A stretch of 64,000 bases of DNA from Otis tarda (GCA_026413225.1 CM048560.1:17676001-17740000), one strand, 5' to 3'. Positions 38,353 through 51,011 are shown, counted from the stretch's first letter. Translations and numbers: made by a program. The notes: generated by a model from the letters alone, not told the origin.

Positions 38353-41215
38353 GTCTTTGTGGACGTTTCTTTTCACAGAACATCATCCTTTGATGACAGT
38401 GGTGTGACTGTGTGAGTGTTGTATAACTGCAGGTTTTAACTCCCAGGGAAGGTGCTATGTAAAAAGCGGTGTTTCTTCTTTATTAGAACTGATAGAAAAC
38501 CCAAGATGTGAAAAAGAGTCCAAAGTCTTGCTCAACTGTTTATGGATAACAAGGAATCCAGAAACTTTGCCATAGCATTCCTGTTACGCACACACCTCTG
38601 ATAAGTCTGCACTAAGAATAAAGGGCCAAATTATCTGCTGGAACAAAAACCACAACTTCTTTGGAGTCTGTTGAGCTCTCACTACCTGTTTCAGCAGAGA
38701 CCTTGGTTACTAAGAGCTAAACTATGGAGACATGTCTTTACCCCTCCAAATTGTACAGGCAATGTTTGGAGACTTTTTTGTCTTTGTGTCAGTGCACAGA
38801 AAGAGGTATAATATGATGCAACATGAGTTCCTCATAAAGCTTCGACTTTTGGAGCCTATAGCTGGTGAATTAGGTGTCCCATTCAGGTAGATTATTCTAT
38901 AATAATAATTGTAATTCCTATTGCATGATTTTCACAAATGTGTAAGGCTCCTGACTGTGAAAGACTGGACATGCTGGACCAGTGTTCTGGACCAGTATTG
39001 CAGTTCCTGTGCTTTTGTATTGTTAGAGCTACTTCTTTTGAACTTATGGCTAGCTAAAATTAGAGATATTCTAGGTTATTCTAATTACGAGAAGAAATTG
39101 TTGGTGAGAGATACATACTACTTTTATGTAAAAATGTATTTACAAAAAAAAAGGACAAAGATCTGTTTTTCTGACCACAGGACAAGTCAAACAACTAGAA
39201 GAATAGAAGAATTTTATCCTGTTGCCTGTGAGACCTCTTTCAGCCACAGCTCATCCCTTACGCTCACCCTTTGCCTTTCGTAGGGATGCACTGTCCGCAT
39301 GTCCTGTTGCCTTTCTTCATTTCTGTAGTGCTTCTGTGGCTTTTCTTCCCACCCAGCGCTGATGGTCTCTCAGTGCAATACTCGGAAGACACGCTTCTTT
39401 CATAATTCATGTCTCTGATCAGACTGGCCTCACCTTCGCTGTGTGCACTGACATGTGTCTGCATTTTGCTTTGAAGGACGAGTTTCCGCACAGAGTTGAG
39501 TTGCTCCTTCCCAGCTCCCTCAACTGAAGGGCAGTGACTACAACCACCAGCTCTGACAACATTTCATCCGTCCAGTCCTAACTCTGTTTTCTGCCAAAAT
39601 TATTCCCATAACTCCCTGCCATTATAAAAAAAAGCAAGCCTGAAAAGAAGAAGAGCATAGAATGGTTTCGAATTGTATACTAGGAATAATTAAACTTTTA
39701 GTAAGAGGCTTCTGTCATTTCTCTATTTTTACTCACCGTGAGAAAGACAGCATGTCTCATCTCTGTGGAGCCACATAAATTACTTGATTAAAGTGCATGT
39801 TGCAGAGCTGAATCTGGGCATTTGGAACTTCCTTGCTGTTTTCTTAAAGTATTTGTATGATAGATGAGGAAAGAAAAAAAAAAAGTCCGGTGCTTAGTTC
39901 ATCTTGTTATGATACAGATATATTTTCCACACATTTGCAAATAGAGTAAAGAACAAGAGTTCTTCAGCTATTTAAAGCCTTTGAAAGAAGAAAGGCAGTT
40001 TAGATTACCAGCAGCCTACAATGTGCGTGGCACAAAAATGTCAGTTTTAATGGCAAAGTTCAGGATAAAACTGTGTCAGCTAATTTAATCATTTACCATG
40101 AAATACCAGTTATCTTAATCTTACATGCAGTCCTTAAGTCTGCTGCATATTTTTGTGCAATTGAATCCTGACCCTAGAAGGGAGGAAGCAAGGAATTTGC
40201 TTTTTAGTGAATAGTTAGGCTCTAAATGTTCCTGTTTATAAATTATGTTTGTGGCATTGTCAGATATTTTAATACTGAGCACCTAATATTTCTGATGAGT
40301 CTATTTTTCTCTCTGTTTCATATTTGTTTTCCATGCTGCAGAAATCATATTAGTATTCACTTTCTATGGAACTTAACCGAGTTCTCTAGAAAAAGTGCAA
40401 ATATTGTTCCCAGAACTTAAGGCAAATAAATTAGTATCTAACCCAGATGACACATTTTATTCATGTGGTTTGATTTCCGTCTAGATACCTGATGTATTAC
40501 TTCAGCAGCAAATTCAACAAGGCCAAGATGTCTTCATTTTCCTTCAGCACAAGCGCTGTAAGAGCAGTGTGATGGAAGCATTGGTCTTCTGTGGCCAGCC
40601 GGCGAGAACCCATCAACAGCTGTGATGAGCAGAGCAGACGTGGGGAGACAGGAGGCAGCTGAAGCCAAAGAGGACCCATGCCTGGAGCTGTGTGTGTGTG
40701 ATTAGAGCAGAGAGAGGCCAGGACCCAAGGAAATCCCAGCAGCAAGGGAAAAAAACAGATTGACTCTCAGTGACTCATTTAGCTCCTGGATTGGACAGAT
40801 CTCCCCCCTGCTGGCAATTTGGCTGAGCATCAATGGACAGATACCAGGATGAATAGCTTAAAATAATTAGGGGCTGGGAATCTGCAAAACTTTACTGTGC
40901 AGTGCGAGGCACAAAAAAGAAATTACATTTAGGTTATTAAATATTAAGTCAGTGGATTTACCTCCATTTGGTCCAGAACGGGAAACTGGCTAAAATTCAA
41001 CATTTATATCATTGTGTTGATGGTCTGTTTATCACTGAACAAGTGAGTGCCTTTTGGCAGGTCAAGCTCTTCAACACATGGGGCAAATGTGCGCTTAATT
41101 TCTCCCAAAGAGAAGAATTAATATAATAATAATTAACACAGATGAGAACACAATTAAAATCAAGTACAGTAAAGAGTTCAGTTTAATGCCAGGCATCTCA
41201 CATTCTGGATGGTCT

Positions 41216-41290
41216 GGGGCCAGAATTTTCCCTGCCGAAGGTGTGAGGATTTTGCCATTGGGGCTGATGGGAGCTGAGGTGGGCCTTGAA
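41216..41290. repeat. Ancient short interspersed repeat (GGGCCAGA ... TTTTGCCATTG ... GGGAGC)
   Basis: Seen: GGGGCCAGAATTTTCCCTG, GTGTGAGGATTTTGCCATTG, then GATGGGAGCTGAGGTGGGCC. The order follows a common ancient sauropsid repeat of the form 'ggccagattctgc ... gtgtgagttttgccattgacttcaatgggagcaggatcaggcc'. This is one of the better-preserved copies in the window. Confidence 0.55.
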
Positions 41291-41907
41291 TGCAGAGGGA
41301 CAGGATTCCCTGTACTTTCTAGTTAATGCCCAAAACCAGAAGCAACAGGCTCATTTAGTATCAGTAAAGGTCAGTTAAAATTATAGAGACATCCTTTGGA
41401 GCAAATCCTCTGCCTTGTATTTGCATATTTATGAACTAGAGATTACGACAGGCTATTCCATTTATTAGAGTAGCTCCGCTATAGTTAATAGTCTGTCAGT
41501 ATTTCCATTATAAACCCCGTTTTCCAGTGTTTTAATATCTCAGCCATTTAAAATCACATCAGGAAGCAAGTTGGTCTTAAGTTGTTGGCCAGGTGCAATT
41601 TTTTGTTTTGGATTATTTTCAGTAATGAAATACTGTTCATCATATATGCAAATGAGCCACAGCATTTCTGTTGGGGGGGAAATAGCAAAGTGCATTAAGT
41701 TAATTGCAGCTTTGTTTTTCTTTAGGAAAGCAGGGAAAAGAGGGATTTGACCAATCATGTCAACTGAGGCTTCACGTTTGAAGAACAGTTTCTCAAGCAG
41801 CTACTCTCAGAAGAAACACTGGTTCTCAATGTGAAATCAGGTTGCTGCCTGCTTGCCAGTGGTGACCAAGGTATACATTTGAGGATGGTTCCCCCGTCCC
41901 TCAGAAA

Positions 41908-42380
41908 TGTCCTGATTCTGGCTAGGATAGAGTTCATTTTCACCTGAGCTGGGAGAGGAACTGGAGCTGGTGGCCCCTGTGGCTGGGAGACACAGCTGGG
42001 ATAGGTTATTAATTAGGCAGCAGCTGGGATCATTTACCCAAATGAGCCCAAGGGCTGTTCCATCCCATGTGACATCATGGTCAGTATATAAGTGAGGAGG
42101 GTGCTGAGGAGAGGTTTCTGCTACTTGGGAGAAAGCTGGGTATCAGGATCCTTGGTGAGCTATTGTACTCCAAGTTATGTACTTCAGTATTGTCTTTTAT
42201 TAGGTTGTTTGTTTTCCATATCTGTTTTCTTTTCTTCTGTTATTCTCTTAATTATTTTTTTTTTATCTCAACCCATGAGTTTTCCCTTCTTTTCTTTACC
42301 AATCCTACTCCCTGGCCTGCTGGAGAGTGAGTGAGTGAAAGACTGTGTGGCTTGGTCCCAAGCAGGGATAAACTATGACA
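41908..42380 (+). mobile_element. Solo LTR fossil of an avian endogenous retrovirus (ERVL-like), second subfamily
   Basis: This is a single LTR in plus orientation, about 473 bp. Seen: it opens with TGTCCTGATTCTGGC then TAGGATAGAGTTCATTTTC, the start I know from a large avian LTR group. It holds the core CATGTGACATCATGGTCAG, directly followed by a TATA-like stretch at 42,085-42,091. The transcript end region has ATCTCAACCCATGAGTTTTC, and the copy closes with GGGATAAACTATGACA. It shares modules with the minus-strand LTR at 33.1-33.7 kb, but its body and 3' end differ, so the two are separate insertions of different subfamilies and not the two ends of one provirus. No matching target duplication was visible at the edges and no internal region flanks it. 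The ERVL placement is inference. Confidence 0.85.
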
Positions 42381-43048
42381 GTTACATAAAAAAAAAAAGA
42401 GAGAAAAAAGATTAAGTACATTTAAGACATGATTGCAAGAAAAAAAGTCTGTAATCTTAAAGCCCCCAAATTCAAACGGTGTGTCAGGCTTTGTATCTGC
42501 CCTCATCTCCATCATGAGAACTAAGAGCCCAGGTCAAGACACTCCACTCAAGCTCGTGGAAAATCTGTTCCAAATCCAAGTGGCTCGGGCTCATCAGTAG
42601 TGCTTTCTTAAAACAACAGTATTTGGAATATTTTTGTAGGTAATTGTTAACTTAAAGTGCATTTTCCATATTCCTACCAGAATTGCCACTGTAAAGAACA
42701 GGTATGTCACAGTGCTTTTCCAGTCAAAAATTGTCTCTGGTCATGATAAGTGATCATAACTTAGAAGCAGGCAGACTACAGAAATTCTACCTGTGTTGAA
42801 TACAAAATTACTTTAACGTTTTATAAAGCAGGTGTAACCTGAAGTAACAGAGGGGGATGGAGGGTCTGCCAAACATGTGTTTAAATGGTATGAAGTATTA
42901 CGTGCTCTCTGCCGGAAGATAAGTCCGTGCTCAGTAAGCTCTCTGAACGGTATTGTTCACTACATATATTTGTTATGTTTTGGTTTTAATTTGCTGTGAC
43001 ATAAAATCTTGCATAAACAACTTGAGTACCTCCTTGAATATTAAAAAT

Positions 43049-43069
43049 ACTAATTATTATGTAATTAGT
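43049..43069. promoter_or_regulatory. Candidate homeodomain dimer site, inverted TAATTA
   Basis: ACTAATTA, a 5-nt spacer (TTATG), then TAATTAGT form a perfect 8-bp inverted repeat. Each half holds a TAATTA homeodomain core. Paired and related homeodomain proteins bind inverted TAAT sites with short spacers. The surrounding DNA is very AT-rich, which raises the chance of coincidence. Confidence 0.3.
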
Positions 43070-43952
43070 CAACAGGATGTGTGTAAGTGAGTAATACCAG
43101 CATTCCTGGGTGTGGTTCAGTGTAGGTAGAATGCCAACACTCATCTAGACATAGTATTATAAAATTACATAACACACACGCTGGATCAGTACTCTAATTA
43201 TATTTTACATTTAAACACTAGCTACATTAGCAAAACAGAACTTATTATTTTTAAAAATATCTTTCCGCAGGCATGGATCATAATAGATGCACTGCTGAAA
43301 TAGACTATATACTATCTCCCAAGGGACCCAGGCTCCTTAAACATACAAGTAGGGGACAGAAACCAGGCACAGAGAGCCCTTCATCCACTCGTGCATGAAG
43401 CCACCTCAAAACTAACATGTGGCGATTGCTGAATCATGCACCAGAATAATTGAATGCAGAAAATGAACAGGAATAACTTTCTATCTCATGAAGAATCACA
43501 TGAGATTAACCAGAAATCTGACTACAACTGTTATATTTTTATGATGTAACAGACATCAGGGCCATCCTTAAACCATGGCGTAAACAGAACCACACAGTGA
43601 ATCAGATTCTTCTTTGAACTTACGCAGGAAGATCTAGTTACAGCCATCAAAAGTCTTGAGCATTTTAGTTAACTCTTGTCTCTGCTAAGACTTACTGCCA
43701 ATATGGTATAAAAGTCTGCTGCACTCCCAGCCAAAACCTCCCTGCCCAGTCATTACTCGTGCTTCCTAGGGTGCATCTGCAGTGACTGTCTGGCATACGC
43801 TTCACTGGGGCCAGCACCACAGAGTGGTAAGGTCTGCAGTCTGGACAGAAAAGGTGGATGGTTCTTTTACATGGCTCACCAGTATTTTCTCTCTTTTGAT
43901 ATGGAATCCAATGTGAAAAATCCAGGAGAAAAATAGAAAAGTGAAAATTCCA

Positions 43953-43976
43953 ACACACACACACACAAAAAAAAAA
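43953..43976. repeat. AC dinucleotide run followed by a 10-base A run
   Basis: Seven AC units pass directly into ten A residues and then an AACC-rich stretch. This is low-complexity DNA that likely arose by slippage. Confidence 0.9.
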
Positions 43977-45144
43977 CAACCCACCAAACCTAAGCCATGA
44001 CTCATTATAAATGTAAAATGTTGGAGCCTAAAGCTGTGGTTTTTTTCATGTGCCTGGGTGGAGAAGGGTGAGGTGCCCTCTAAGGATGATTTTATATTTT
44101 ACTTTTGGGTCTGAAGATCTTGGATGTGGTTTGGCAAGTTCATAAAAATATTTGTGATAAAGTTGAACTGCTGTCTGGAAATCTTACATACAGTGATGTA
44201 AGAAAGCTTAAGGAGAAAACAGCAGATGCTGGAAGAAGAACCGGCAGTGCGCATGAATGAGGTTAAAAATTGCAGACAATTAGCTACTAGATGACTCTTC
44301 CTAAATAAATCATCAAAGACTTGACTACTGCTTCCAGGTTTCCACAACAATATTAGCTCATTGGAGCAGCCAAAAATATGTTAATTTGGCCAAAGTTTTA
44401 GGAATTTGCTATTCTTGTTTGAATTAACTAATCAACCAACAAGGCTGGTGTACACTTTCTTGCCAAGGCTATAAAGCAGGGCCCTCACGCTTCTAGGGAA
44501 GATACTATATTTATTGCTCGGGATCAAGGGCCCCATGATATGGAAAATAAGCTTCTTTGTGTTAAATGAGAGCTACATGGGAAAGAAAAACAACCTGAGC
44601 TTGTCATGGAATCTCTGCTTTTATTTCAGCACTCAATAAAACACTTTGCTTGTCCAATTTAATAGAGAAGCACAATTTCTTTTTTCCTGTATGTCTTCAC
44701 AGATCAGATCTAGCTCTGATTTCATTTAAAGCTTAATCCAAGACCCAAAATAAAGGGAAAATATTCCCATTGCTTCCAACAGGTATCTGATCAGTCTTGT
44801 ACCATGGTTTTTCTTAAATGTAAATTCAGTGCTGAGTTTCTCCCAAGAAAAAGAGGTGTAAGTGGTAAGAGACAGGAGTCTATATGCTCAACTTTCCACC
44901 CTCCTGTTACTTGCTGCTGCTAGAACCAATCCTTTGGCTTAGCAAAAACTTCTTAATTTGTCTGGCCTTTCTGCAGTGTTGACTGGTACAAAAAAGTGCT
45001 CACCTTGACCTTCTTCGTTGCTACGTCTAGGCAGCTCACCACAGTTGTACTCTTTACTGCTTGAGATTTACTCATGTCCCCAGCATGTTGTGGTAAGCCT
45101 CTGAGTGTCACTACTGTGAAGGTTTTGTTCTTCCCAAAGACTCT

Positions 45145-45176
45145 AGTTGAACTTCTTGTTGAACTTCGGTTGAAAA
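45145..45176. repeat. Imperfect 12-bp tandem repeat, 2.5 copies
   Basis: AGTTGAACTTCT, TGTTGAACTTCG and GTTGAA follow one another. This is a small slippage product with no recognised role. Confidence 0.7.
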
Positions 45177-48100
45177 GTAGATTGTATGTGTCACTATAAT
45201 AACTGGAAATATGCAAAGTGTTGGTTGAATTTAACAGGAAATTGGAATGCTTGACTTGTCACAAGGCCAGTTTATACTATGTGGACTTCTGATGTTGCTC
45301 ATAGTAGGTGAACCTCACCCCATGTTGAGGGCCAGCTCAAGGCCTAGTTATCATGTACATGCAATCTAAACTATTTTCAGAATAAGACTTAAGTGGTGCA
45401 TAAGCCTCACTCTCTCTCTCTGTGCAGGAGTGTAAAAAGAGGAACCTGATTTAGAAAACACTAGGGAGAAATACCAAAGTTTTACACATCAAAAAGGCTA
45501 ATTAGAAATGCTTTACTTTTATAACAAATAAGCCAAGCATATTGACATTAATTATATGAAATACTCAAGGTTTGGAATAATCTATTGAAGAGCACAGATG
45601 TATACAAAATCCTATGCAAACGAGTGTGTGCAACTATTCTTCAGGTAACATTTATTTATTTATAAAAATAACCTGTGTGTTCGGGTTTCTTTTTAGTGGA
45701 TAGAATGTCATAAAAGTCTCTTCTCTCTTACTCTCTTGCTCTTACTTAATATAGCGAGATAGTTCTATCTGTTCAGCACAGTCTAACGTGCGTTCCAGGA
45801 TCTTTGAGCCGATTCTTCCCATACCTGAGTTAGCAGCACTCCATCAGCTTCCCTGGAGTTATATCACTGTAAGTAGGAGCAGCATTTGTTCTCCTGTGGT
45901 GGTAAATTCCCTTTGGTTTCAGAAAAGCTAATGGCATTCATAACTGCATTTGTATTTTTCTGCCTGTGTCCCTAAGGTTACTAATGACAGAAGCGTTTAA
46001 AGAAAGTGCTGTGATTGTGATTTGCTGTGTTGCCCGTTGTTGTTGTTAGAGACTCTTAACATGGGGAAGAAAACTTCATCTATCCCTTTTTTTACCCTGG
46101 CTGTCTGTGAAGAAGTCCTCTTACTTTTGATAGCTTTACTTCTGATAGCTCTTCTTCATGGTGGAAGAATTTTTCTGTGTCAGGGCTGTGAGAGGCAGGC
46201 TCAGCAGGCCGAATCATTCCACTCTGAATGCTGCTGTACCCCTGCCTTGTTCCTTCCATCTTAGGCGCTGCCTCTATACAGGTGAAAGACTCTTCACTTT
46301 CCCTGTTAAATTTCCCTACTGAATCTGCCAAATATTTGACTAAGGATACCCTTTAGTTTAGATGAGATGTCTAGCTTATGTAGAAGCTGCTCTGTGGTCA
46401 TTGTAGATTGTCACCTGGCTGAGTTGTGTTGGGACTGGCAAGCTTCCTGGAGCCTGCTCCGCAATCTCCAACTCATCCTACAAATGCCAGGACTTAGCAC
46501 TTTTGCTCTTAGGAACGCCCATCTGCAAGAGCAAATGTTGCTAGTGAATAGGTATTCTCTGTCATCACCAGTACAGAACGTTGGTGTTGCCAGTGCTGGT
46601 TCAGGTTCCTTTAATTCTCCCATTTTACCTGACAATCCTCGTAACATTTCATGGGTGTTTCCAGAGCTGCTGTGTCTGCACAAGTTGCAGAAAGCTCGTG
46701 GTAAAGCATCTGCCTTCACCTCTCAGATTCAAGCCCATTTAAGGATTTAAGGCAAACTATTCAGTGCTGTAGGCAATGAAGAACAAATGTAATCCATTTA
46801 GAGGAGTTGCAGGTTTCATTTCAAACCTCTAAAAAGTAGGAAAAAATTATTTGTCCTTGTTATTTTAAACAGCAGTCTTTATATATTCTCAAAAACTGTC
46901 AACAACTGGCCCCCAGTCTAGCTTGAAGCTTTTGGTAACCCCGCCAGCTACCAGCAGGTCTGGACAAGATGCCTAATCCACAGATTGCTGGGAGGGTACG
47001 TGACACCGGTGAAACTGCAGCCTCTGACCTGTTCTTACACTTCCACTTCTGAGCATCCACTGCTGGTAATTAACAGACATAAAATATTGGAATAGTTGGA
47101 TTTCTGTTCAACCTAGTGTGCTTGGTCTTAGGTTTTTATGTTTATATTGGTTTTAGTAAGAGTAGAAAGGAGACAGCTTCTATCCTAATTGCATTGTCAT
47201 ATGGAAAAGCAGCCATTTATATTGACGCAAGGGCACCCTTTTACAAAGAGGCACCTCTCAGATGTGGATCCATTGAGTCAGCTGACATGACAGAAGCAGC
47301 ACTTGTAGCGGAAGCCAGCTCAGGTTTGCATAGGTTTTAGTGGCAACTAAATGCAGAAGAGAGTTGCAGGGGTAGGAGCAACAGGAGGCTATCGGTTTTG
47401 AAGTCAGAGCGGAAGATTTTCTATATAGTTTCAGCTGTTGCAGAGGCAGATGGGTCTGTTAGTAACTATTCCTCACATATAGATCAGCCTTCTAAATACC
47501 TTTTGGTATCTTCTTTGGATAAAAGCATATAAAAAACACGCAAACTCCTGAGCTTTCACCTTCAGTGTGCAGCCAATAGATTAGAAAGAAAAGGAGTGAA
47601 ATTAAACTTGACTCAAATATAATTTAGGCTGATAGTAAAGGTGAAAGTTCAGAATCTTTCTGAAGCATGTGATACCTGTACAAAGCGTATTGACCCGCTA
47701 ACTTTTTTGTTCTTGCTTGAAACTTAAAATTTGGTTTCAAATAAAAATCAGTTCCTACCAGGTTCATATAATACAAGTACGCTATTGAATTCTGACTGAA
47801 ATGGTGTTACTCAGACTGGGGGCCAAGTCCTGGCCTTGTGGCATGGGGCCAGGAGCATTTTGCAGGATGTGACACTTTCCAGACCACAGGCAACTCTGAT
47901 TTTAGGGGAAGTTGAAGGTGGGCACCTACACTAGAGAGACCGTACAGGCAGCAAAAAAAAGTCACAAATGGAAACTATGTTCCTTTCTAGCACTAATGGT
48001 TTTCTGTGGAAACTTTCAAAATATCTTGCTAGGATAAGTGGTAAATTTTTCAGCCACTCCAGAGGAACCATGATAGGGGTGGTCAGCTTTGTTAGGAGAA

Positions 48101-48468
48101 ATCAAGGCACCAGGTGGGAGAAGAAAAGATGCAGGGGCAAGGGGTGGGAGGAAGGCAAGCTGGCTCATGGAGGTGGCCTGGCTGGCAGCAGGACGTGCAG
48201 GGAAGGGAAGGACTGCTAGTGGGTGAAGAGACTGGTTAGGATATATCTGGAGGCCATAAAATTGGTGCTTGGGGGTGAGATGCTGGTGTCTTCTGTCTGG
48301 AAGGAATGCAACAGAGGAGGAGAGCAGTAAAGTTCCTGGGGTGGCATTGGTGGGGGGCACAAGGAGGAGCAGGGCCCCTTCTGCCCCCACCCCACATCAG
48401 GGTGAGGTGACCTGTCCATGGCTCCAGGACTGAGGAGGGGCATTGCCTCTGAGTTCATGGCATTATTT

Positions 48469-48485
48469 AAAAAAAAAAAAAAAAA
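48469..48485. repeat. A17 homopolymer
   Basis: Seventeen consecutive A residues follow a purine-rich and relatively GC-rich block (about 48,080-48,460). A retrocopied transcript tail was considered, but no polyadenylation signal, parent gene or target duplication could be seen. Confidence 0.9.
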
Positions 48486-48969
48486 TTAGAAAGAAGCCTA
48501 AGTCTCTTACTGTTTAACTGGGGAAACAGGAGCTTAACAGTGAAGAGAGTCCTTCTACCTCTCCCCAAAAACTGGCTAAGCTCCAGTCAAAGGTTTCACC
48601 TGGAGCTTTCCTGGAGGCCGCCTCTGCCCCATGGGTGACATCCCTGTCTCTGCTTGACCCTGGCAGGGCAATGAGAGTGCCAAGTGCCTCTGAGTGATGG
48701 GGGGGATATCAGGGAGGGAGGCTTGTGCCAGTTAATTAGCTGTGCTGTGGTTTCTGCAGCCCACAGTAACCTCCACAAGACCTGCAGTGAAGGAGAGGTA
48801 TTTGGGAATCTGTAGTGGAGGCTGGAAGCTGAGTTACTTGAGCTCTTCTTTCTCTGATCATTGAGTGCATTCCTCCTGTTGCTCCCTTTAGAGACCGTGC
48901 CATCAACTGTCCAGGCTGAGCAGCCCAGTGCCAAAAGGAAAGAAGCTTTTTGCCCATCACTGTCATATA

Positions 48970-50010
48970 AATCAGGCCCCAAATCTGAGCCCTGTAAAAT
49001 GTGAGAAAATGAGAGATTCGATTATCCATATGGATCACTTTGGATTTATTCCAGATTGCTTCATTAATAGCAATCCAAGACATCACTTTAATGGATTTTT
49101 TTATCCTCAAAATTATGATCATGAGGAATTTGTTATGGCTATTGATTTTGAAAAGGCTTTTGATTCCCTTCAATAGCCTTAACTTATTTCAGATTTAGGT
49201 AACAGTAGGATTTGGTCTTAAATATGTTAGATAGGTCAATCTCCTTTATTCAAATCCACAGTTATGTTAAAACTAATGACCATAGTTTGAAGATGATTTA
49301 TATACTGGGGCTTAAACAGGAGAGTCCTTTTTCTCTGATGCTTTTGCTGTTACAGAGGAGTCTTTGTTTTGGGAGAAATCAGTGTTTTTAAGGGAAAGGT
49401 CAGTGATGTTTTCCATTCTGCCCTTAGTTGGAGAATGTTATTTTTTTAATGAAGATTTTTAGATATTATGCTGGAAGTCACTGAATGTTCATGATTCTTC
49501 TTTGTTAATTGGGGTAAAACTCTTAAAGCCATTAGGCGATTTAAATGTAGCTCTACTTGAGCAATATCCTTTATTGGATCCCCCATTATCCTTTAAACAT
49601 CTTGGTGTGCAAGGGGATAAAATTAGAAAGAATTTGTTTGCTTTAAATTGCCAGCCTCTGCTTGATAAAACTATTAGCTATTTAGCTAATTGGACTGCTC
49701 TTCCATTATCATTAATTGGCAGAATTGATACAATTAAAATGGGGGCTTTATCTAAAGTGTTTGTGGTTTTTTGTTTTTTGTTTGGTTTTTTTTTCCAGAG
49801 GTATTCCCATCAAGTTCCTTAACATGCTCAGGGAACCTTACATTCTGCAATTAATTTTGTTTTCAGGGTTAGAGGTAAATTTAAGATTAATTTTGAAACT
49901 CTGCAGCTTCTCAGAGTCAGCTGGACTGGCTCCTGCTAATTTTATTGTTGTTTTTGGCTGCCCTGGTACAACATGTTGTTTCATGACTTAGACAATCCCC
50001 AGCATTATGC
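48970..50010 (+). mobile_element. L1-clade (L1/Tx1-like) LINE fragment, RT and post-RT region of ORF2
   Basis: This is an old non-LTR retrotransposon copy lacking both ends. Blocks seen in order: IHMDHFGFIP at 49,027-49,053 (L1 block HPDQ.GFIPGR); AIDFEKAFDSL ending near 49,170 (L1 block SLDAEKAFDRV); GLKQESPFSLML at 49,308-49,343 (block GTRQGCPLSPLL); VNWGKT near 49,505 (block INW.KSE); LSFKHLGVQ at 49,586-49,612 (block IKYLGI); LPLSLIGRIDTIKM at 49,700-49,741 (block LPLS..GRI..IKM); and SESAGLAPANF at 49,911-49,943 (block .EGGLGLPNF). They are spread over several frames, so the copy is dead. A T-rich stretch at about 49,767-49,798 interrupts the similarity and may be a later insertion or slippage. 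L1-type elements are scarce and always old in birds, which fits the heavy decay. Edges are approximate. Confidence 0.85.
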
Positions 50011-51011
50011 GGCTGTGGAGTGCGTGGGGCAGTGCAACCACAGGCTGAGCAAAATCAGGCCCTCCGAGCACACCCCCTACTTTGGCGAGGTCATGGCAAG
50101 GCTTGCTCCCAGGGCTGTGTCCTGCAAGGTGCTAAACACCCATTATTCCCTGACCCACCGAAGCATTTTAGCACAACCGTAACTTTTAAGCACACATACA
50201 GGCCCAGTGACGCCAGTCAGCTTACTCATGCTATAAAGTTAAACAAAGGCTGTGCTTGGCTGGGGCCGTGGCAATCATCACCTTGTCAGTTTGAGACTCC
50301 CACGTGAATCTGTTGCAAAATAGCACATGTTCTTCCGCTAACACCTTGGCTGTGCTCTCAGCTGATGCTGCCCTCCAAGTGAGCAGTGGGAAGGCACTGG
50401 GTTTTGAGGACAAAGGTTTTGAGGTTTTTTTTTTACCACAGGCCCTTCTCCTTGCCTGTGGTCAAAGTATCAAGAAACTGCACCCTCTGCTCCTGCCCGT
50501 CCCTAGTGGACATGCTGTCTTTTTTTAGACTGCTAGTACAAATCATGCTTCTCCCTCCTAACACTGATTTGTGTCAGCCATTAGCTTCAAATAAATGAAT
50601 GGACCACAAGAAAGTTAAAACCAAATCATGCCTCTATCAGGGGAGGTCTCACTGACAGGTAGGGCCTGTATTGCCAGAATTAGTCGTCTGGGTCTGCCTT
50701 TTGCACCAGAGGCTAAGAAAACTAGAGGATGATTAATTGGGCAGGACCAAGAGGATGCCACCCTTCCCATACAGCTGGCCAGTGTGGACAGTTTTTAAAT
50801 CACAGCATGAGGGTGGTGGGTACATCACTGATGCCACCAGTACCTCTGCTGCATCTCTCTATCACAATTTTATATAGTGCTGGGATAGTCGCCTTTGTTC
50901 TTCACCACACAAACATGCTCTCATACTAGGATTTCCTTATCTTGCAAGCCATGTAGAGCTGGGTCTGTTGCCATTTAAAGCTGCTTAAAATAACTTGTAT
51001 CTAAAATACAA

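Larger units (their letters stand above)
33794..41907. other. Noncoding DNA between the two LTR fossils
   Basis: About 8 kb without a recognised gene or retroviral internal sequence, which argues against the two LTRs being a pair. It contains the ancient repeats at 34.7 and 41.2 kb, a weak one at 38,623-38,672 (GGGCCAAATTATC), and the SOX/POU inverted repeat. The 163-codon frame at 36,812-37,303 is the longest in the window but has no recognised motif. Confidence 0.55.
42381..48969. other. Noncoding DNA, no gene recognised
   Basis: Mostly AT-rich unique sequence. A purine-rich, GC-richer block at 48,080-48,460 precedes the A17 run. Open frames up to 128 codons overlap on both strands without motifs. 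The stretch 48,490-48,969 immediately upstream of the L1-clade fragment shows no endonuclease or ORF1 resemblance. Confidence 0.55.

Noticed and set aside
39648-39672. GCATAGAATGGTTT as a CR1 3' remnant
   Set aside because: Only about 13 bases resemble the CR1 end, and the sequence beyond does not follow it.
33123-42380. The two LTRs as the ends of one provirus
   Set aside because: They are in opposite orientation, belong to different subfamilies, and no retroviral internal sequence lies between them.
48080-48485. GC-richer block ending in A17 as a possible processed pseudogene
   Set aside because: No polyadenylation signal, no recognisable parent protein in any frame and no target duplication.
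48736-49173. 145-codon open frame on the minus strand
   Set aside because: It largely overlaps the L1-clade fragment on the opposite strand, so it is a shadow of that element plus flanking DNA.
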